Shown here piece after piece: positions 16,172 through 24,485 of a DNA stretch of 64,000 bases; position 1 is the stretch's first letter, and every line of letters starts with the position of its first letter. Made by a program: the position numbers and the translations under genes. Origin of the DNA: Fictibacillus halophilus (lineage in GTDB: Bacteria > Bacillota > Bacilli > Bacillales > Fictibacillaceae); the NCBI RefSeq assembly GCF_016401385.1, contig NZ_JAEACF010000001.1, forward strand, positions 744,001 to 808,000. The letters are read 5' to 3'. The notes under the pieces are model-generated. The model searched no databases, was not told the origin of the DNA, and saw only the letters and a list, made by a program, of their open reading frames with translations.

Positions 16172-16664
16172 ATCCTATAGGATATAGTGGTTCTTTAAGG
16201 ACGCTCCATGTTTCATACATTTTCAAGTCAGACGGAATGCGTTTGGTTCCAACATATTGAGCTGCTTCCCAAACCAGAGGAGAACACCAATCTTTTACTA
16301 GATCATTAGTGCTTATCCATCTTGTTCCTCTTGAATCTTGATCTGGAATATCTGCTAAAGCCGCTTGAGAACTAATATCTATAAGACAATTAAAAAATAC
16401 CGCTGTATGTTGCGAGTGCGTCCACGCCTTGTAGTTCCATGGAAGTTCATAACAGCGTTCCCCTAGTTTCATTCCTTTCTTCACCACATATCCCGTTTCT
16501 TCTAATACTTCACGAATTACCGTTTCGTATTCTGATTCACCATCAATAGGTGTACCTCCAGGAAGGTCGAATCGATTCTTATAAGGACCACCGTTTTTTT
16601 CAATTACGAGAAGTTCTCCCTTCTTGTTCAAACAAATGCAATAGATTCCTTTGTGTTTATGCAT
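16170..16664 (-). CDS. Nudix hydrolase
   Basis: A 164-residue protein with a complete Nudix box at about 37-59: Gly-x5-Glu-x7-Arg-Glu-x2-Glu-Glu-x-Gly, read around GESEYETVIREVLEETG. Such enzymes cleave nucleoside diphosphates linked to other groups and use Mg2+ bound by the box glutamates. Substrate cannot be told from sequence. The ATG at 16664 follows GGGGGAG. It is flanked by terminators on both sides, so it is probably transcribed alone. Confidence 0.88.
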   Translation of the reverse strand: MHKHKGIYCICLNKKGELLVIEKNGGPYKNRFDLPGGTPIDGESEYETVIREVLEETGYVVKKGMKLGERCYELPWNYKAWTHSQHTAVFFNCLIDISSQAALADIPDQDSRGTRWISTNDLVKDWCSPLVWEAAQYVGTKRIPSDLKMYETWSVLKEPLYPIG

Positions 16665-16681
16665 CTAATAAGCTCCCCCAT

Positions 16682-16719
16682 AAAAAACACCTTTTCACCA
16701 TACATGAAAAGGTATTTTG
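16682..16719 (-). terminator. terminator of the chemotaxis receptor gene
   Basis: CCTTTTCA and TGAAAAGG pair around a short loop, with T-rich sequence after the stem on the minus strand. Confidence 0.78.
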
Positions 16720-16724
16720 TCCTT

Positions 16725-18200
16725 TTATTCTTTTACCAGTGCATTTAGTTCTGAGGTTAATGCTTCAAACTTGTTGAAACTTTCAACCACTTGTTCTACA
16801 CATCTATGCTGCTCTTCTACAGATGCAAGAACTTCTTCAACAGAACCACTTGATGTTTCAGCAATTCCAGAAACAGAATGAATTTCTCCAACAATATATC
16901 CGGTAGATTCATACAGTTGATTAATCAATTCTTGTACTTCGGAAGACTGTGCTGCAACTTGATCGGTGTTCGCTAAAATTTGACTAAAATTGTCTGCCGT
17001 TTTCTCAGTAGCATCAAGACTAGATGTGACAACCCCTTGTGAACCATCTACAAATTGAGCGGCTTGTTTGGCTTTGTTACGGATTTCTCCTAAGATTGCT
17101 CCAATCTGTTTTGTAGAATGTTGAGAATCCTCAGCAAGGCGGCGAACCTCGTCTGCAACAACAGCAAACCCTCGGCCCTGATCTCCGGCTCGCGCTGCTT
17201 CAATCGCTGCATTCAATGCAAGCAAGTTCGTTTGGGAAGAGATTTCTTCAATTGTCGTTAAAATTCCTTCTATTGATTCACTTTGCTGATTTAATTCATA
17301 CATAAGAGTGTTTGTTTGCTGCATCAGCTCACTCACTTCTTTCATCTTAGATGAAAGTTCTATTACTTGGTTTTCTCCTGCTTTTGTAACGATTGCAGTT
17401 TGCTCTGAAAGTTTTTTCATATCATTAGAGTGCTGAAAAAGACCCTTTGCTACGTCATTGGTACTTGTAACAGAATGGCTCATTCCACCTACACTGACAG
17501 CCTGAGATTCTACACCTTTTGCTACTTCAGTAAAAGCATAAGTAATGTTGCTTGATATTTCACCTGTTCTTGTAACGTTATCCTTAACCGATTGACTAAA
17601 GTGATGCAGATTTTCTGTTGCATCTTTAATTTTACTCAACAATTGTTCCAATTTATCTTTATCTTTTTCAGATTGTTTTTCAGCAATCAAGATATTTTCG
17701 TGCATACGCTGTCCAATTCTTGCTTGGGCTACTAGAGCAGCGGTAATTACGGTTAAGAAAACGTTTAGAGAGATTATGATCTTTGGATCTTGTCCGGCAA
17801 ACATTGTTTCTTTATATTGAAAAAAGAAGAAATTAGTTAACAATAATCCACTAATACCCGATAGTAAGATTGAAAGGTAGTTATGATACAAAGTGATGAC
17901 TGCCAAGCATACATAGGTCATTAGGTAGGTAGAAATCTTTGGGTTCGTGTCTGCCATTATAACCGTCAGGATCGTTAAGCCGATAACAACAAAATATTGG
18001 ACGGCAAAGGGAGCCCACTTTCGGTACGTCCAAATGGATAGTATGGTCATGATCACTAGTCCAGCTACACCATAAAACATGACACTATCTATGGTTTTTG
18101 TACTCGCATACGTACTTGCTAGACCAAGAAAATACATACCCCACAGCATTTTTGTAACTAGTTTATTCGTTTGTAAATTTGAGGCAAATGATGGATTCAA
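16725..18200 (-). CDS. methyl-accepting chemotaxis protein with multi-helix membrane N-terminus
   Basis: A 491-residue receptor that sends signals to CheA/CheW. The first 165 residues are about six membrane helices with very short loops, so there is no extracellular ligand domain and no clear HAMP. After a linker coiled coil (about 170-210) comes the cytoplasmic signalling hairpin, with the highly conserved tip around [20 protein letters not shown] and [15 protein letters not shown]. Start is TTG at 18200 after CGGAGATGA. A sigma-D-type promoter lies upstream, matching flagellar/chemotaxis control. It probably senses a membrane-borne signal such as energy state or a hydrophobic ligand; that is inference. 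Confidence 0.88.
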   Translation of the reverse strand: MNPSFASNLQTNKLVTKMLWGMYFLGLASTYASTKTIDSVMFYGVAGLVIMTILSIWTYRKWAPFAVQYFVVIGLTILTVIMADTNPKISTYLMTYVCLAVITLYHNYLSILLSGISGLLLTNFFFFQYKETMFAGQDPKIIISLNVFLTVITAALVAQARIGQRMHENILIAEKQSEKDKDKLEQLLSKIKDATENLHHFSQSVKDNVTRTGEISSNITYAFTEVAKGVESQAVSVGGMSHSVTSTNDVAKGLFQHSNDMKKLSEQTAIVTKAGENQVIELSSKMKEVSELMQQTNTLMYELNQQSESIEGILTTIEEISSQTNLLALNAAIEAARAGDQGRGFAVVADEVRRLAEDSQHSTKQIGAILGEIRNKAKQAAQFVDGSQGVVTSSLDATEKTADNFSQILANTDQVAAQSSEVQELINQLYESTGYIVGEIHSVSGIAETSSGSVEEVLASVEEQHRCVEQVVESFNKFEALTSELNALVKE

Positions 18201-18241
18201 ATTTCGTCATCTCCGTTTTAAAATGTATAAGTACTGTTTTT

Positions 18242-18268
18242 ATATCGTCAGAATTCTTGTAGCATTTA
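18242..18268 (-). promoter_or_regulatory. sigma-D (motility) promoter of the MCP gene
   Basis: On the minus strand TAAA (18268-18265), 15 bp and GACGATAT (18249-18242) match the sigma-D consensus TAAA-N15-GCCGATAT at all but one position. It is 42 bp upstream of the MCP start codon. Confidence 0.8.
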
Positions 18269-18369
18269 AGAAGGTTTCCAAATTTTGTTTTGAATGCACG
18301 TTTTCTAATAATAAATGAATAGTAGATGAGATTCTTCTGCTATTAAACTTTTAATTCGAGGTGAGTACT

Positions 18370-19227
18370 ATGAAAAGAAAGACTTGGATATTTGCTATCA
18401 TACTATTACTAGCTGCTTGTAGCAGTGAACCGAAAAGCACCGATACAAAAGAAGAACCAGCTCAGAAAACAGCCGAGTCTTCACCAACTGAAAAGAATGA
18501 AGAAGTAAAAGAAGAACCCGTTAACGAGGAAGTAACTTCAATTGAAGAAGAAGGAACGTATATTGGTATGATTGACAATAATTCTATTGAAGTTGAAGCA
18601 GCAGGTGAAACATTAGTTCTTCGCCTAACAGATGAAGTAAGGAATGCCGTAGAGAGTTTGAACGATGGTGCCAAAGTTAACATCGTTTATAAGAAGAATG
18701 ACGAAGGACAATGGGTGCTTGAGAAAATTACAGAAAAGAGTGCTCCAGAGGCAGCTCCTTCAAAAAAACTAACATACATAGTGGACGGAACTTCAATTGA
18801 GGAGGACGCGGTTTTAACTGAGAGTGAACTTAATTACCACTTTTATAAACTTCCGGATTTTGAATTTACTGCAGAGGAACCACGAAAAGATTTACTGTTT
18901 GCTACGAAATTTGCTGAAACATTTGTTAGGATAGAGCCCTTGTCAGAGGAATCGTCCATTGATGATCTTAAAGAATGGGCAAATGATGAGCTTGAAGCGG
19001 TTGGAGAAGTAAGTGAAGTAAACGGAAAAGAGGTCGCCGGACCGGCATTTGAAAAGACTTCGTTATTTATTACAGCATCAAAAGATTCTTATAAAAAATA
19101 TATTGTGATTCAAGACTTAAGTAACGGAGATCAAGTCAAATATACGGTTAACCTGCCTGAACATAAGAACGCAGCTAAATGGGAACAAGCCATTTGGGCA
19201 ATGCTTTCTACTCTTCAAACCAAATAG
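18370..19227 (+). CDS. lipoprotein of unknown function
   Basis: A 285-residue exported lipoprotein. The signal peptide ends in lipobox LAAC (Cys about residue 17) and is followed by a Lys/Glu/Thr/Pro-rich disordered linker to about residue 60. A short beta-rich domain follows (GTYIGMIDNNSIEVEAAGE to VNIVYKK), then a second alpha/beta domain with no family I recognise. The frame opens at GTG 18361, but that codon is part of the Shine-Dalgarno GAGGTGAG; the ATG at 18370 is the start. It has its own terminator and is likely monocistronic, on the outer face of the membrane. Confidence 0.8.
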   Translation: MKRKTWIFAIILLLAACSSEPKSTDTKEEPAQKTAESSPTEKNEEVKEEPVNEEVTSIEEEGTYIGMIDNNSIEVEAAGETLVLRLTDEVRNAVESLNDGAKVNIVYKKNDEGQWVLEKITEKSAPEAAPSKKLTYIVDGTSIEEDAVLTESELNYHFYKLPDFEFTAEEPRKDLLFATKFAETFVRIEPLSEESSIDDLKEWANDELEAVGEVSEVNGKEVAGPAFEKTSLFITASKDSYKKYIVIQDLSNGDQVKYTVNLPEHKNAAKWEQAIWAMLSTLQTK

Positions 19228-19230
19228 TGT

Positions 19231-19260
19231 AAAAAGCGTATCCTTTAGGTGCGCTTTTTT
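19231..19260 (+). terminator. terminator of the lipoprotein gene
   Basis: AAAAAGCG pairs with CGCTTTTT across a 13-base loop and ends in a T run. Confidence 0.75.
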
Positions 19261-19281
19261 AATTGGTTACGACATAAAAAA

Positions 19282-19320
19282 AATAAATCATTATCATAAA
19301 AGTAGCGGATGGCATATAAT
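19282..19320 (+). promoter_or_regulatory. candidate promoter with Fur-like half box
   Basis: TTATCA (19291-19296), an 18-bp spacer and a perfect TATAAT (19315-19320) precede the 47-codon gene. AATAAATCATTATCA at 19282-19296 has one perfect Fur half-site (ATTATCA) overlapping the -35, but its other half is poor. Confidence 0.45.
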
Positions 19321-19368
19321 ATTTACAAAGGTTTAAAAAGTTTCCTTAAGGAAAGATAGGTGAATGCA

Positions 19369-19512
19369 ATGTGGTATAAAGAGAGTTCTTTGTTTAAGCT
19401 GCAGCAATACACGATAATCCTACACAAACTTGGAATCTTTTCGCAGGAAGATAAGGTAGATATATTAGGTAAAATACAAAAGTATAAGATGAAAGTTGGT
19501 TTAAAAGACTAG
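19369..19512 (+). CDS. short gene, 47 codons
   Basis: The ATG at 19369 follows AGGTGA at six-base spacing and opens a 47-codon frame to TAG at 19510. The peptide starts MWYKESSLFKLQQY, is basic, has no signal or membrane segment, and looks like two helices separated by GIFSQED. I do not recognise it. Support comes from the perfect TATAAT promoter about 50 bp upstream and a terminator overlapping the stop codon. If the partial Fur box works, it may be iron-responsive. Confidence 0.6.
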   Translation: MWYKESSLFKLQQYTIILHKLGIFSQEDKVDILGKIQKYKMKVGLKD

Positions 19513-19540
19513 GCTGCCTCAGTAGGGAGCCTCTTTATTT
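19511..19540 (+). terminator. terminator of the 47-codon gene
   Basis: AGGCTGCC pairs with GGGAGCCT (one mispair) around TCAGTA and is followed by CTTTATTT. Confidence 0.7.
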
Positions 19541-19563
19541 GTACATTTTTCTTTTACATAGAA

Positions 19564-19591
19564 AAGACCCGGCAGCAACTGCCGGGTCTTA
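19564..19591. terminator. terminator of the cold-shock gene
   Basis: A perfect 12-bp GC-rich stem (AAGACCCGGCAG / CTGCCGGGTCTT) with a three-base loop; TTTTC follows it on the minus strand. Confidence 0.9.
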
Positions 19592-19605
19592 TATATAGGC
19601 TGAAC

Positions 19606-19806
19606 TTATTTTTTAGTTACGTTAGCTGCTTGTGGTCCGCGAGCTCCGTCAACAATTTCAAACTCTACTTCTTGACCTTCGTCAAGAGATTTAAATCCTT
19701 CTGATTGGATTGCAGAGAAGTGTACGAATACGTCGTCTCCACCTTCAACTTCGATGAATCCAAAACCTTTTTCAGCGTTAAACCATTTTACTTTACCTGT
19801 TTGCAT
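19606..19806 (-). CDS. cspD: cold-shock protein, CspD-like
   Basis: A 66-residue cold-shock-domain protein that binds single-stranded RNA/DNA and loosens mRNA structure. RNP-1 (KGFGFIE) and RNP-2 (VFVHFSAI) are both intact, and [10 protein letters not shown] is the usual start. The ATG at 19806 follows AGGAGG; the longer frame back to 19854 is untranslated leader. Sequence is closest to B. subtilis CspD among the paralogues I recall ([17 protein letters not shown]). The AT-rich leader of at least 60 bases, with a GCAC-N4-GTGC hairpin, is typical of regulated csp transcripts. 19855-20079 shows no further gene. Confidence 0.95.
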   Translation of the reverse strand: MQTGKVKWFNAEKGFGFIEVEGGDDVFVHFSAIQSEGFKSLDEGQEVEFEIVDGARGPQAANVTKK

Positions 19807-20079
19807 GTGAATGCCTCCTAGAACGTTTGCACTTTTGTGCTCTGTAATTACCAAACCACTTTCAAACTCTTAAGTTAAGATGTAATCCAGTACTGAATGG
19901 TTGTCACAAATATATCACAAGAAAAAAGCTCTCGCAAGGAACTTTTCTGAAAAATAGGAATAAAGAGTCAGGATATTTCCTCGTATGTAATCTTCAGTTG
20001 AATGTTATAGATTTTGTGAATTGTTTTTTTAAGGATTATTGTACATTGAACAAATATAAAATAAAAAACCACCTGCCTT

Positions 20080-20370
20080 CTATTCGATAGTAGGAGATGG
20101 TTTCAAATCGTGTGATGGTCGAGTAGCTACAATACCTGTCGCTTTTACAATCTGGTTTAAAATGTTAACTCGCGATTGATCATCAAAGTTTTGTGCTTTG
20201 ACAAATGCGTAGCCATCTTCATTAGATACATAACGAGGTGGCAAATTGTTAAGTGTGATCGCAAAGACATCAGCTTTACAAATCTCACATTTGCAAGGTA
20301 GCTGAAGTTGTCCCCAATAATTCTTTAATGCTTCTTCTACTAAAATCTCCATGGCATTTTTTACATTCAT
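20080..20370 (-). CDS. ComFB-family late competence protein
   Basis: A 96-residue protein of the ComFB family. It has the cysteine cluster C26-x-C28-x2-C31 (PCKCEICKADV), followed by ALxLNxLPPxYV-like sequence (ITLNNLPPRYVS). B. subtilis comFB lies between comFA and comFC; here the gene stands alone, well away from a comF operon. ComFB-domain proteins have been reported to bind cyclic dinucleotides, notable given the c-di-GMP genes at 44-46 kb, but that link is inference. The cysteines may bind zinc. No good promoter motif was found. Confidence 0.82.
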   Translation of the reverse strand: MNVKNAMEILVEEALKNYWGQLQLPCKCEICKADVFAITLNNLPPRYVSNEDGYAFVKAQNFDDQSRVNILNQIVKATGIVATRPSHDLKPSPTIE

Positions 20371-20517
20371 GGGCTTTTTACCCCTTTATACACAATCTAT
20401 ATGTATAGAATAGCTTATTCTTACTACATATGTAAACTTTTACTGCAAGTAACAAGACTATTTAACTATAGTTTTTTTTGTAAACTCTCTATAATCATAC
20501 TTTGTTACTAAATAGAC

Positions 20518-20565
20518 GATAATATATGATTTTTCTGAAAATTAACTTGAAATCATATATGATTT
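20518..20565. promoter_or_regulatory. GntR-type operator: perfect 16-bp palindrome plus half-site
   Basis: AAATCATATATGATTT (20550-20565) is a perfect 16-bp palindrome 17 bp before the GntR start codon, and ATATATGATTT recurs as a half-site ending about 20533. A weak -35/-10 pair (TTGAAA 20547-20552, TAACAT 20571-20576) overlaps it, so the regulator may repress its own operon. Confidence 0.7.
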
Positions 20566-20582
20566 GAGATTAACATAGGAAT

Positions 20583-21248
20583 ATGAAGACTAAACACAAA
20601 ACAAATAAACAGCAGTATGCTTATCAAGTCATCCGTTCTCGTATCTTAGATGGCAGGTATCCGCCAGGTCACAAACTTGTTATTGACCAACTGGCTAGAG
20701 AGCTTCAAACAAGTGCTATTCCCGTTCGTGAAGCGATCAGATTGCTTGAAGCGGATTCTTTGATTTCATTTAAGCCCTACTCGGGAGCGATTGTTACCCC
20801 CTTCGATGAACAAGCATACTTAGAAACTCTATCCGTTTTAGCCGTATTAGAGGGTTTTGCGACTGCAGAATCATCGATCCACTTTCCTCACGAAAAACTT
20901 GAAGGTTTAAGAGTGTATACAAAGCTCATGGAAGATGCACTTGAACATCTTGATTATTCTCTTTTCTCCAACTACAACAAAGAATTTCATAGACTCACAT
21001 ACAACTATTGCAGAAATCAATTTCTATTAGAGCAGATTCATACAACTTGGGAAAGGTTAGGCACTGTTCGTAAGCAGGGATCAACAATGAAACCATTACG
21101 TATGAAGCGATCAGTTGCAGAACACTATCAACTAATTGAGATGATTGAAAGAAGAGAGGAACCAAAAATAATAGAGGCATTTGCTAGAAACCATAAGTTA
21201 AATACTCTAAAAGCTTTTCTTGAGGATTCCCAACAAAACTCTATTTAA
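20583..21248 (+). CDS. GntR-family (FadR-type, FCD) regulator of the aromatic-acid operon
   Basis: A 221-residue regulator: winged helix at about 10-75 (YQVIRSRILDGRYPPG; VREAIRLLE is the recognition helix) and an all-helical FCD ligand domain at 85-210 with likely metal-binding His residues (FHRLTY, EHYQLI). FCD regulators release DNA when they bind an organic acid, here presumably a pathway intermediate. The ATG at 20583 has only AGGA two bases upstream; if the promoter overlapping the palindrome is real, the mRNA could be nearly leaderless. The aldolase gene follows after 12 bp, so regulator and enzymes form one operon. Confidence 0.88.
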   Translation: MKTKHKTNKQQYAYQVIRSRILDGRYPPGHKLVIDQLARELQTSAIPVREAIRLLEADSLISFKPYSGAIVTPFDEQAYLETLSVLAVLEGFATAESSIHFPHEKLEGLRVYTKLMEDALEHLDYSLFSNYNKEFHRLTYNYCRNQFLLEQIHTTWERLGTVRKQGSTMKPLRMKRSVAEHYQLIEMIERREEPKIIEAFARNHKLNTLKAFLEDSQQNSI

Positions 21249-21260
21249 GGAGATGAAAGC

Positions 21261-22184
21261 ATGAAAGTAGAAGAAGTAAAGAAATCTCTAAGAGGGTCTA
21301 TTGCTCCAATCATCACCCCTTTTCATGAAGATGAATCGCTAGATCTTGAAACACTTAAAAGTTTGATAGACTGGCATATCCAGTCAGGAAGTCACGGAAT
21401 TTCTGTCACCGGGACCACAGGGGAACCGTCATCGCTGACATTAAAAGAACGTGAGCTTGTTATGGAAACAGCGATTAAGGCAGTGAATAAGCGTGTTCCA
21501 ATCGTTCCAGGAACTGGATCAACCAACCATCAAGAGTCTCTTCATTTAACGAAATTAGCTCAAGAGATGGGAGCAGATGCCGCTATGGTCATTGTCCCAT
21601 ACTACAATAAGCCCTCTCAGCATGCCCTTTACAAGCATTTTAAACTCATCGCAGACTCAGTGGACATTCCACTAATCATTTATAACATCCCAGGAAGAAC
21701 AGCAGTGAATTTGGAAGTAAAGACACTAGCGCGACTTAACGAAGACTGTCCAAACATTATTGGAGTAAAAGAATCCAATAAAGACTTCGAACACATTAAC
21801 CGCGTTCTTTTAAATTGTGGACGTGACTTTTTACTTTATTCAGGCATAGAGTTGCTTTGCTATCCAATGCTTGCGATTGGTGGTGCAGGATACATATCTG
21901 CAACAGCAAACGTACTTCCTTCAAAAGTGGCAGAAGTATACAACGCTTGGGACTCTGGAAATGTAGAAGAAGCCCTAAAGCTTCACTATGATTTAATGCC
22001 TTTAAATGACGTTCTTTTTAAAGATACGAATCCTGCTCCACTAAAAGCTGCATTAGGTATGATGGGCAAGATCAACCCAAAATTAAGATTGCCGATGGAC
22101 TTGCCGGCAGATTCTTTGCAAAAAGAAATAAGAGCAGTACTTGCTGATTATGGATTAGTAGAAAAAATAGGGAGTGAAGTATAA
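21261..22184 (+). CDS. DapA-family aldolase, probable 2,4-dihydroxyhept-2-ene-1,7-dioate aldolase
   Basis: A 307-residue (beta/alpha)8 aldolase of the dihydrodipicolinate synthase superfamily. GTTGEPSSLT, the Tyr-containing IIYNIPGRTAVN and the Schiff-base Lys in IGVKESN (about 170) are all present. A known subfamily of DapA-like proteins replaces the unrelated HpaI in 4-hydroxyphenylacetate breakdown and splits the C7 dihydroxy-diacid to pyruvate and succinic semialdehyde; the operon context points to that role rather than lysine synthesis. AAGGAGATGAAAGC precedes the ATG. The FAH-family gene starts on the base after its stop. Subfamily assignment is inference from context plus fold. Confidence 0.82.
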   Translation: MKVEEVKKSLRGSIAPIITPFHEDESLDLETLKSLIDWHIQSGSHGISVTGTTGEPSSLTLKERELVMETAIKAVNKRVPIVPGTGSTNHQESLHLTKLAQEMGADAAMVIVPYYNKPSQHALYKHFKLIADSVDIPLIIYNIPGRTAVNLEVKTLARLNEDCPNIIGVKESNKDFEHINRVLLNCGRDFLLYSGIELLCYPMLAIGGAGYISATANVLPSKVAEVYNAWDSGNVEEALKLHYDLMPLNDVLFKDTNPAPLKAALGMMGKINPKLRLPMDLPADSLQKEIRAVLADYGLVEKIGSEV

Positions 22185-22976
22185 ATGAAGCATGCACGCG
22201 TGATTTTTGAAGGAAGAGAGCAAAAAGGAACAGTTGTTGATGATGTAATTACGTTTTCATCAGGTAAAAGTGCAAAGGTAAGTGAGATTGAAACATGGCT
22301 GCCGCCGTTTCAGCCGAACAAAATGATTGGTCTAGCACTAAATTATGCAGATCATGCCGATGAATTAGGACTCGAAAAGCCAGCAGAACCTGTACTATTT
22401 ATCAAACCAAACTCTTCACTTGTTGGTCATAAAGGTCAAGTGTTCTATCCGGACGGCGCCACTTACATGCACTATGAAAATGAACTTGCGGTTGTAATCG
22501 GTAAAGAAGGAAGAAACATTAAAGCTGAAAATGCGATGGATTTTGTAAGCGGTTACACCATTGCGAACGATGTAACAGTCCGTGATTTTGTAAACAACTG
22601 GTACCGTCCGCCGGTTCGTGCGAAAGGGCATGACACGTTTGGTCCAATGGGTCCATTTTATGTGGATGCTGCAGATATCCCGGATGTTACGAACCTTGAA
22701 CTTCGCACGTATGTGAATGGTGAATTAAGACAGCAAGGAAACACGAAGGATTTGATGTATTCAATACCAGAAATTATTGAGTTTGTTTCATCATTCATGA
22801 CACTTGAACCCAATGATGTGATCTGGACGGGTACACCAAAAGGTATCTCTCACGTTCACCCTGGGGATATTGTAAGGCTTGAGATTGATTATCTTGGAGT
22901 ACTAGAAAATACGATCGTTGATGGACGTACAGAAAAGGTGCCAACTGGAGGGAAGGATCATGAAGCCGGAAATTAA
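22185..22976 (+). CDS. fumarylacetoacetate-hydrolase-family enzyme, HpaG-like
   Basis: A 263-residue FAH-fold protein with the metal site Glu-x-Glu in YENELAVVIG (about 100) and Asp in IANDVTVRDF (about 130), plus MTLEPNDVIWTGTPKG near 210. In the homoprotocatechuate meta-cleavage route, HpaG decarboxylates and isomerises 5-oxopent-3-ene-1,2,5-tricarboxylate. E. coli HpaG is a fused double-domain protein; this one has a single domain and no second copy lies beside it. HpaH hydratases belong to the same superfamily, so the step is not certain. GGAGTGAAG provides the ribosome site inside the preceding gene. Confidence 0.82.
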   Translation: MKHARVIFEGREQKGTVVDDVITFSSGKSAKVSEIETWLPPFQPNKMIGLALNYADHADELGLEKPAEPVLFIKPNSSLVGHKGQVFYPDGATYMHYENELAVVIGKEGRNIKAENAMDFVSGYTIANDVTVRDFVNNWYRPPVRAKGHDTFGPMGPFYVDAADIPDVTNLELRTYVNGELRQQGNTKDLMYSIPEIIEFVSSFMTLEPNDVIWTGTPKGISHVHPGDIVRLEIDYLGVLENTIVDGRTEKVPTGGKDHEAGN

Positions 22977-24474
22977 GGAAATGATTCAGCACTATATTAA
23001 CGGACAGTTTGTTTCAGGGCATAAAGGAGACTACTTTGTTAACGTCAATCCTTTTACGAATGAAAAGATCAATACGATAAGTGAAGGAACAATAGAAGAT
23101 ATTAATGCAGCAGCAAAAGCGGCAAAGGATGCTTTTAAGCAAGGTCCATGGGGCAAGTTGAAGCAGGAAAAGCGTCTTCAATACATCTATAAGATTGCTG
23201 ATTTAATTGATCGAGATGTAGAAGAGATTGCGTTGTTAGAGTCTTATGACACGGGACTTCCTATTGCTCAAACAAGAAAAATGGTAGGACGTGCAGCGGA
23301 TAACTTCAGATTTTATGCCGAAATGGTAAAAAACCGCATGTCAGGTGAAGCGTATCACGTAGATGACGAGTTCATGAACTACACGATTCAAAAGCCGGTA
23401 GGTGTAGCGGGACTGATTACCCCATGGAACGCACCTTTTATGCTTGAGACATGGAAAATCGCACCTGCACTCGCAACTGGGAACACTGTCATTTTAAAAC
23501 CAGCTGAGTGGTCGCCATTAACGGCTAATAAGCTAGCAGAGCTTATGGATGAAGCAGGACTTCCAGCGGGTGTGTTTAACGTCGTTCATGGTTTTGGTGA
23601 AACAGCTGGTGCGTCTCTTGTTGCTCACCAAGATGTACAGCTCATCTCGTTTACAGGAGAGACGAAGACAGGTTCAGAGATTATGAGAAATGGTTCTGCT
23701 TCTTTGAAGCGTTTTTCAATGGAGCTTGGCGGAAAGTCCCCGATCATTGTATTTGATGATTGTGATTTCGAACGTGCACTAGATGCTTGTGTATGGGGAA
23801 TCTTTTCTTTTAATGGAGAAAGGTGTACGGCAAACTCTCGATTGTTCATTCAAGAGTCAATTAAAGATGAGTTCGTGGCACGTTTGAAAGAAAGGGTAAA
23901 CAACATCATCGTAGGTGACCCATCAGATCCAGATACAGAAGTAGGGCCGCTTATTCATACAGAACACTATGAAAATGTGAAACGATATTTAAAGATTGCA
24001 GAGGACGAAGGTGCAGAAGTATACGCCCAAGCACTCTCTGAATCTCATAAAAAAGGGAACTTTGTAGCTCCGACACTTTTATTAAACGTAAAAAATGATA
24101 TGACGGTGGCACAAGAAGAAATATTCGGTCCAGTTTTATCTGTGATGACGTTTAAAGATGAAGAAGAAGTGATCGACTATGCAAATGATATTAAATATGG
24201 CTTAGCAGGCTATGTGTGGACAAACGATATGAAAAAAGGTCTGCGCGTCGCAAATGCAGTTGAAGCGGGGATGTTATGGGTGAACTCGCAAAATGTTCGT
24301 GATCTTCGTATTCCTTTCGGTGGCTCTAAGAATTCTGGAATCGGTCGTGAAGGCGGCCATTATGCGTTTGAGTTTTATACCGAAATGAAGGTGGTGCATG
24401 TTGCACTAGCTGACCATCACATTCAGCAGTTCGGAAAGAAAAAACAGTCGCTTCAAACCGAAGCGAAACATTAG
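22960..24474 (+). CDS. hpaE: aldehyde dehydrogenase, probable 5-carboxymethyl-2-hydroxymuconate-semialdehyde dehydrogenase
   Basis: A 504-residue NAD(P)-dependent aldehyde dehydrogenase. The catalytic Glu lies in MELGGKSP, the Cys in NGERCTANSR, and the substrate-side PWNAPFM and the cofactor-binding FTGETKTG are intact. In the pathway it oxidises the ring-opened semialdehyde to the tricarboxylate. The start at 22960 follows GGAGGGAAGG and overlaps the end of the HpaG-like gene by 17 bp; an upstream in-frame ATG at 22918 lies deeper in that gene and is less likely. The neighbours (HpaB, HpaD) support HpaE rather than a general dehydrogenase. Confidence 0.86.
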   Translation: MKPEIKEMIQHYINGQFVSGHKGDYFVNVNPFTNEKINTISEGTIEDINAAAKAAKDAFKQGPWGKLKQEKRLQYIYKIADLIDRDVEEIALLESYDTGLPIAQTRKMVGRAADNFRFYAEMVKNRMSGEAYHVDDEFMNYTIQKPVGVAGLITPWNAPFMLETWKIAPALATGNTVILKPAEWSPLTANKLAELMDEAGLPAGVFNVVHGFGETAGASLVAHQDVQLISFTGETKTGSEIMRNGSASLKRFSMELGGKSPIIVFDDCDFERALDACVWGIFSFNGERCTANSRLFIQESIKDEFVARLKERVNNIIVGDPSDPDTEVGPLIHTEHYENVKRYLKIAEDEGAEVYAQALSESHKKGNFVAPTLLLNVKNDMTVAQEEIFGPVLSVMTFKDEEEVIDYANDIKYGLAGYVWTNDMKKGLRVANAVEAGMLWVNSQNVRDLRIPFGGSKNSGIGREGGHYAFEFYTEMKVVHVALADHHIQQFGKKKQSLQTEAKH

Positions 24475-24485
24475 GAGGGATTTCT

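Noticed and set aside
15789..16187. 132-codon frame overlapping the Gly-rich protein gene
   Set aside because: It is a frame-shifted reading of the Gly/Pro-rich repeats, lacks a ribosome site and would read through the terminator.
20326..20457. 39-codon upstream extension of the ComFB or MarR-type genes to earlier starts
   Set aside because: No Shine-Dalgarno supports longer forms; the AT-rich upstream bases behave as leader.
21261..22184. Dihydrodipicolinate synthase for lysine synthesis
   Set aside because: It sits between a GntR regulator and four aromatic-acid enzymes in one operon; a DapA-like HpaI replacement explains the context better.
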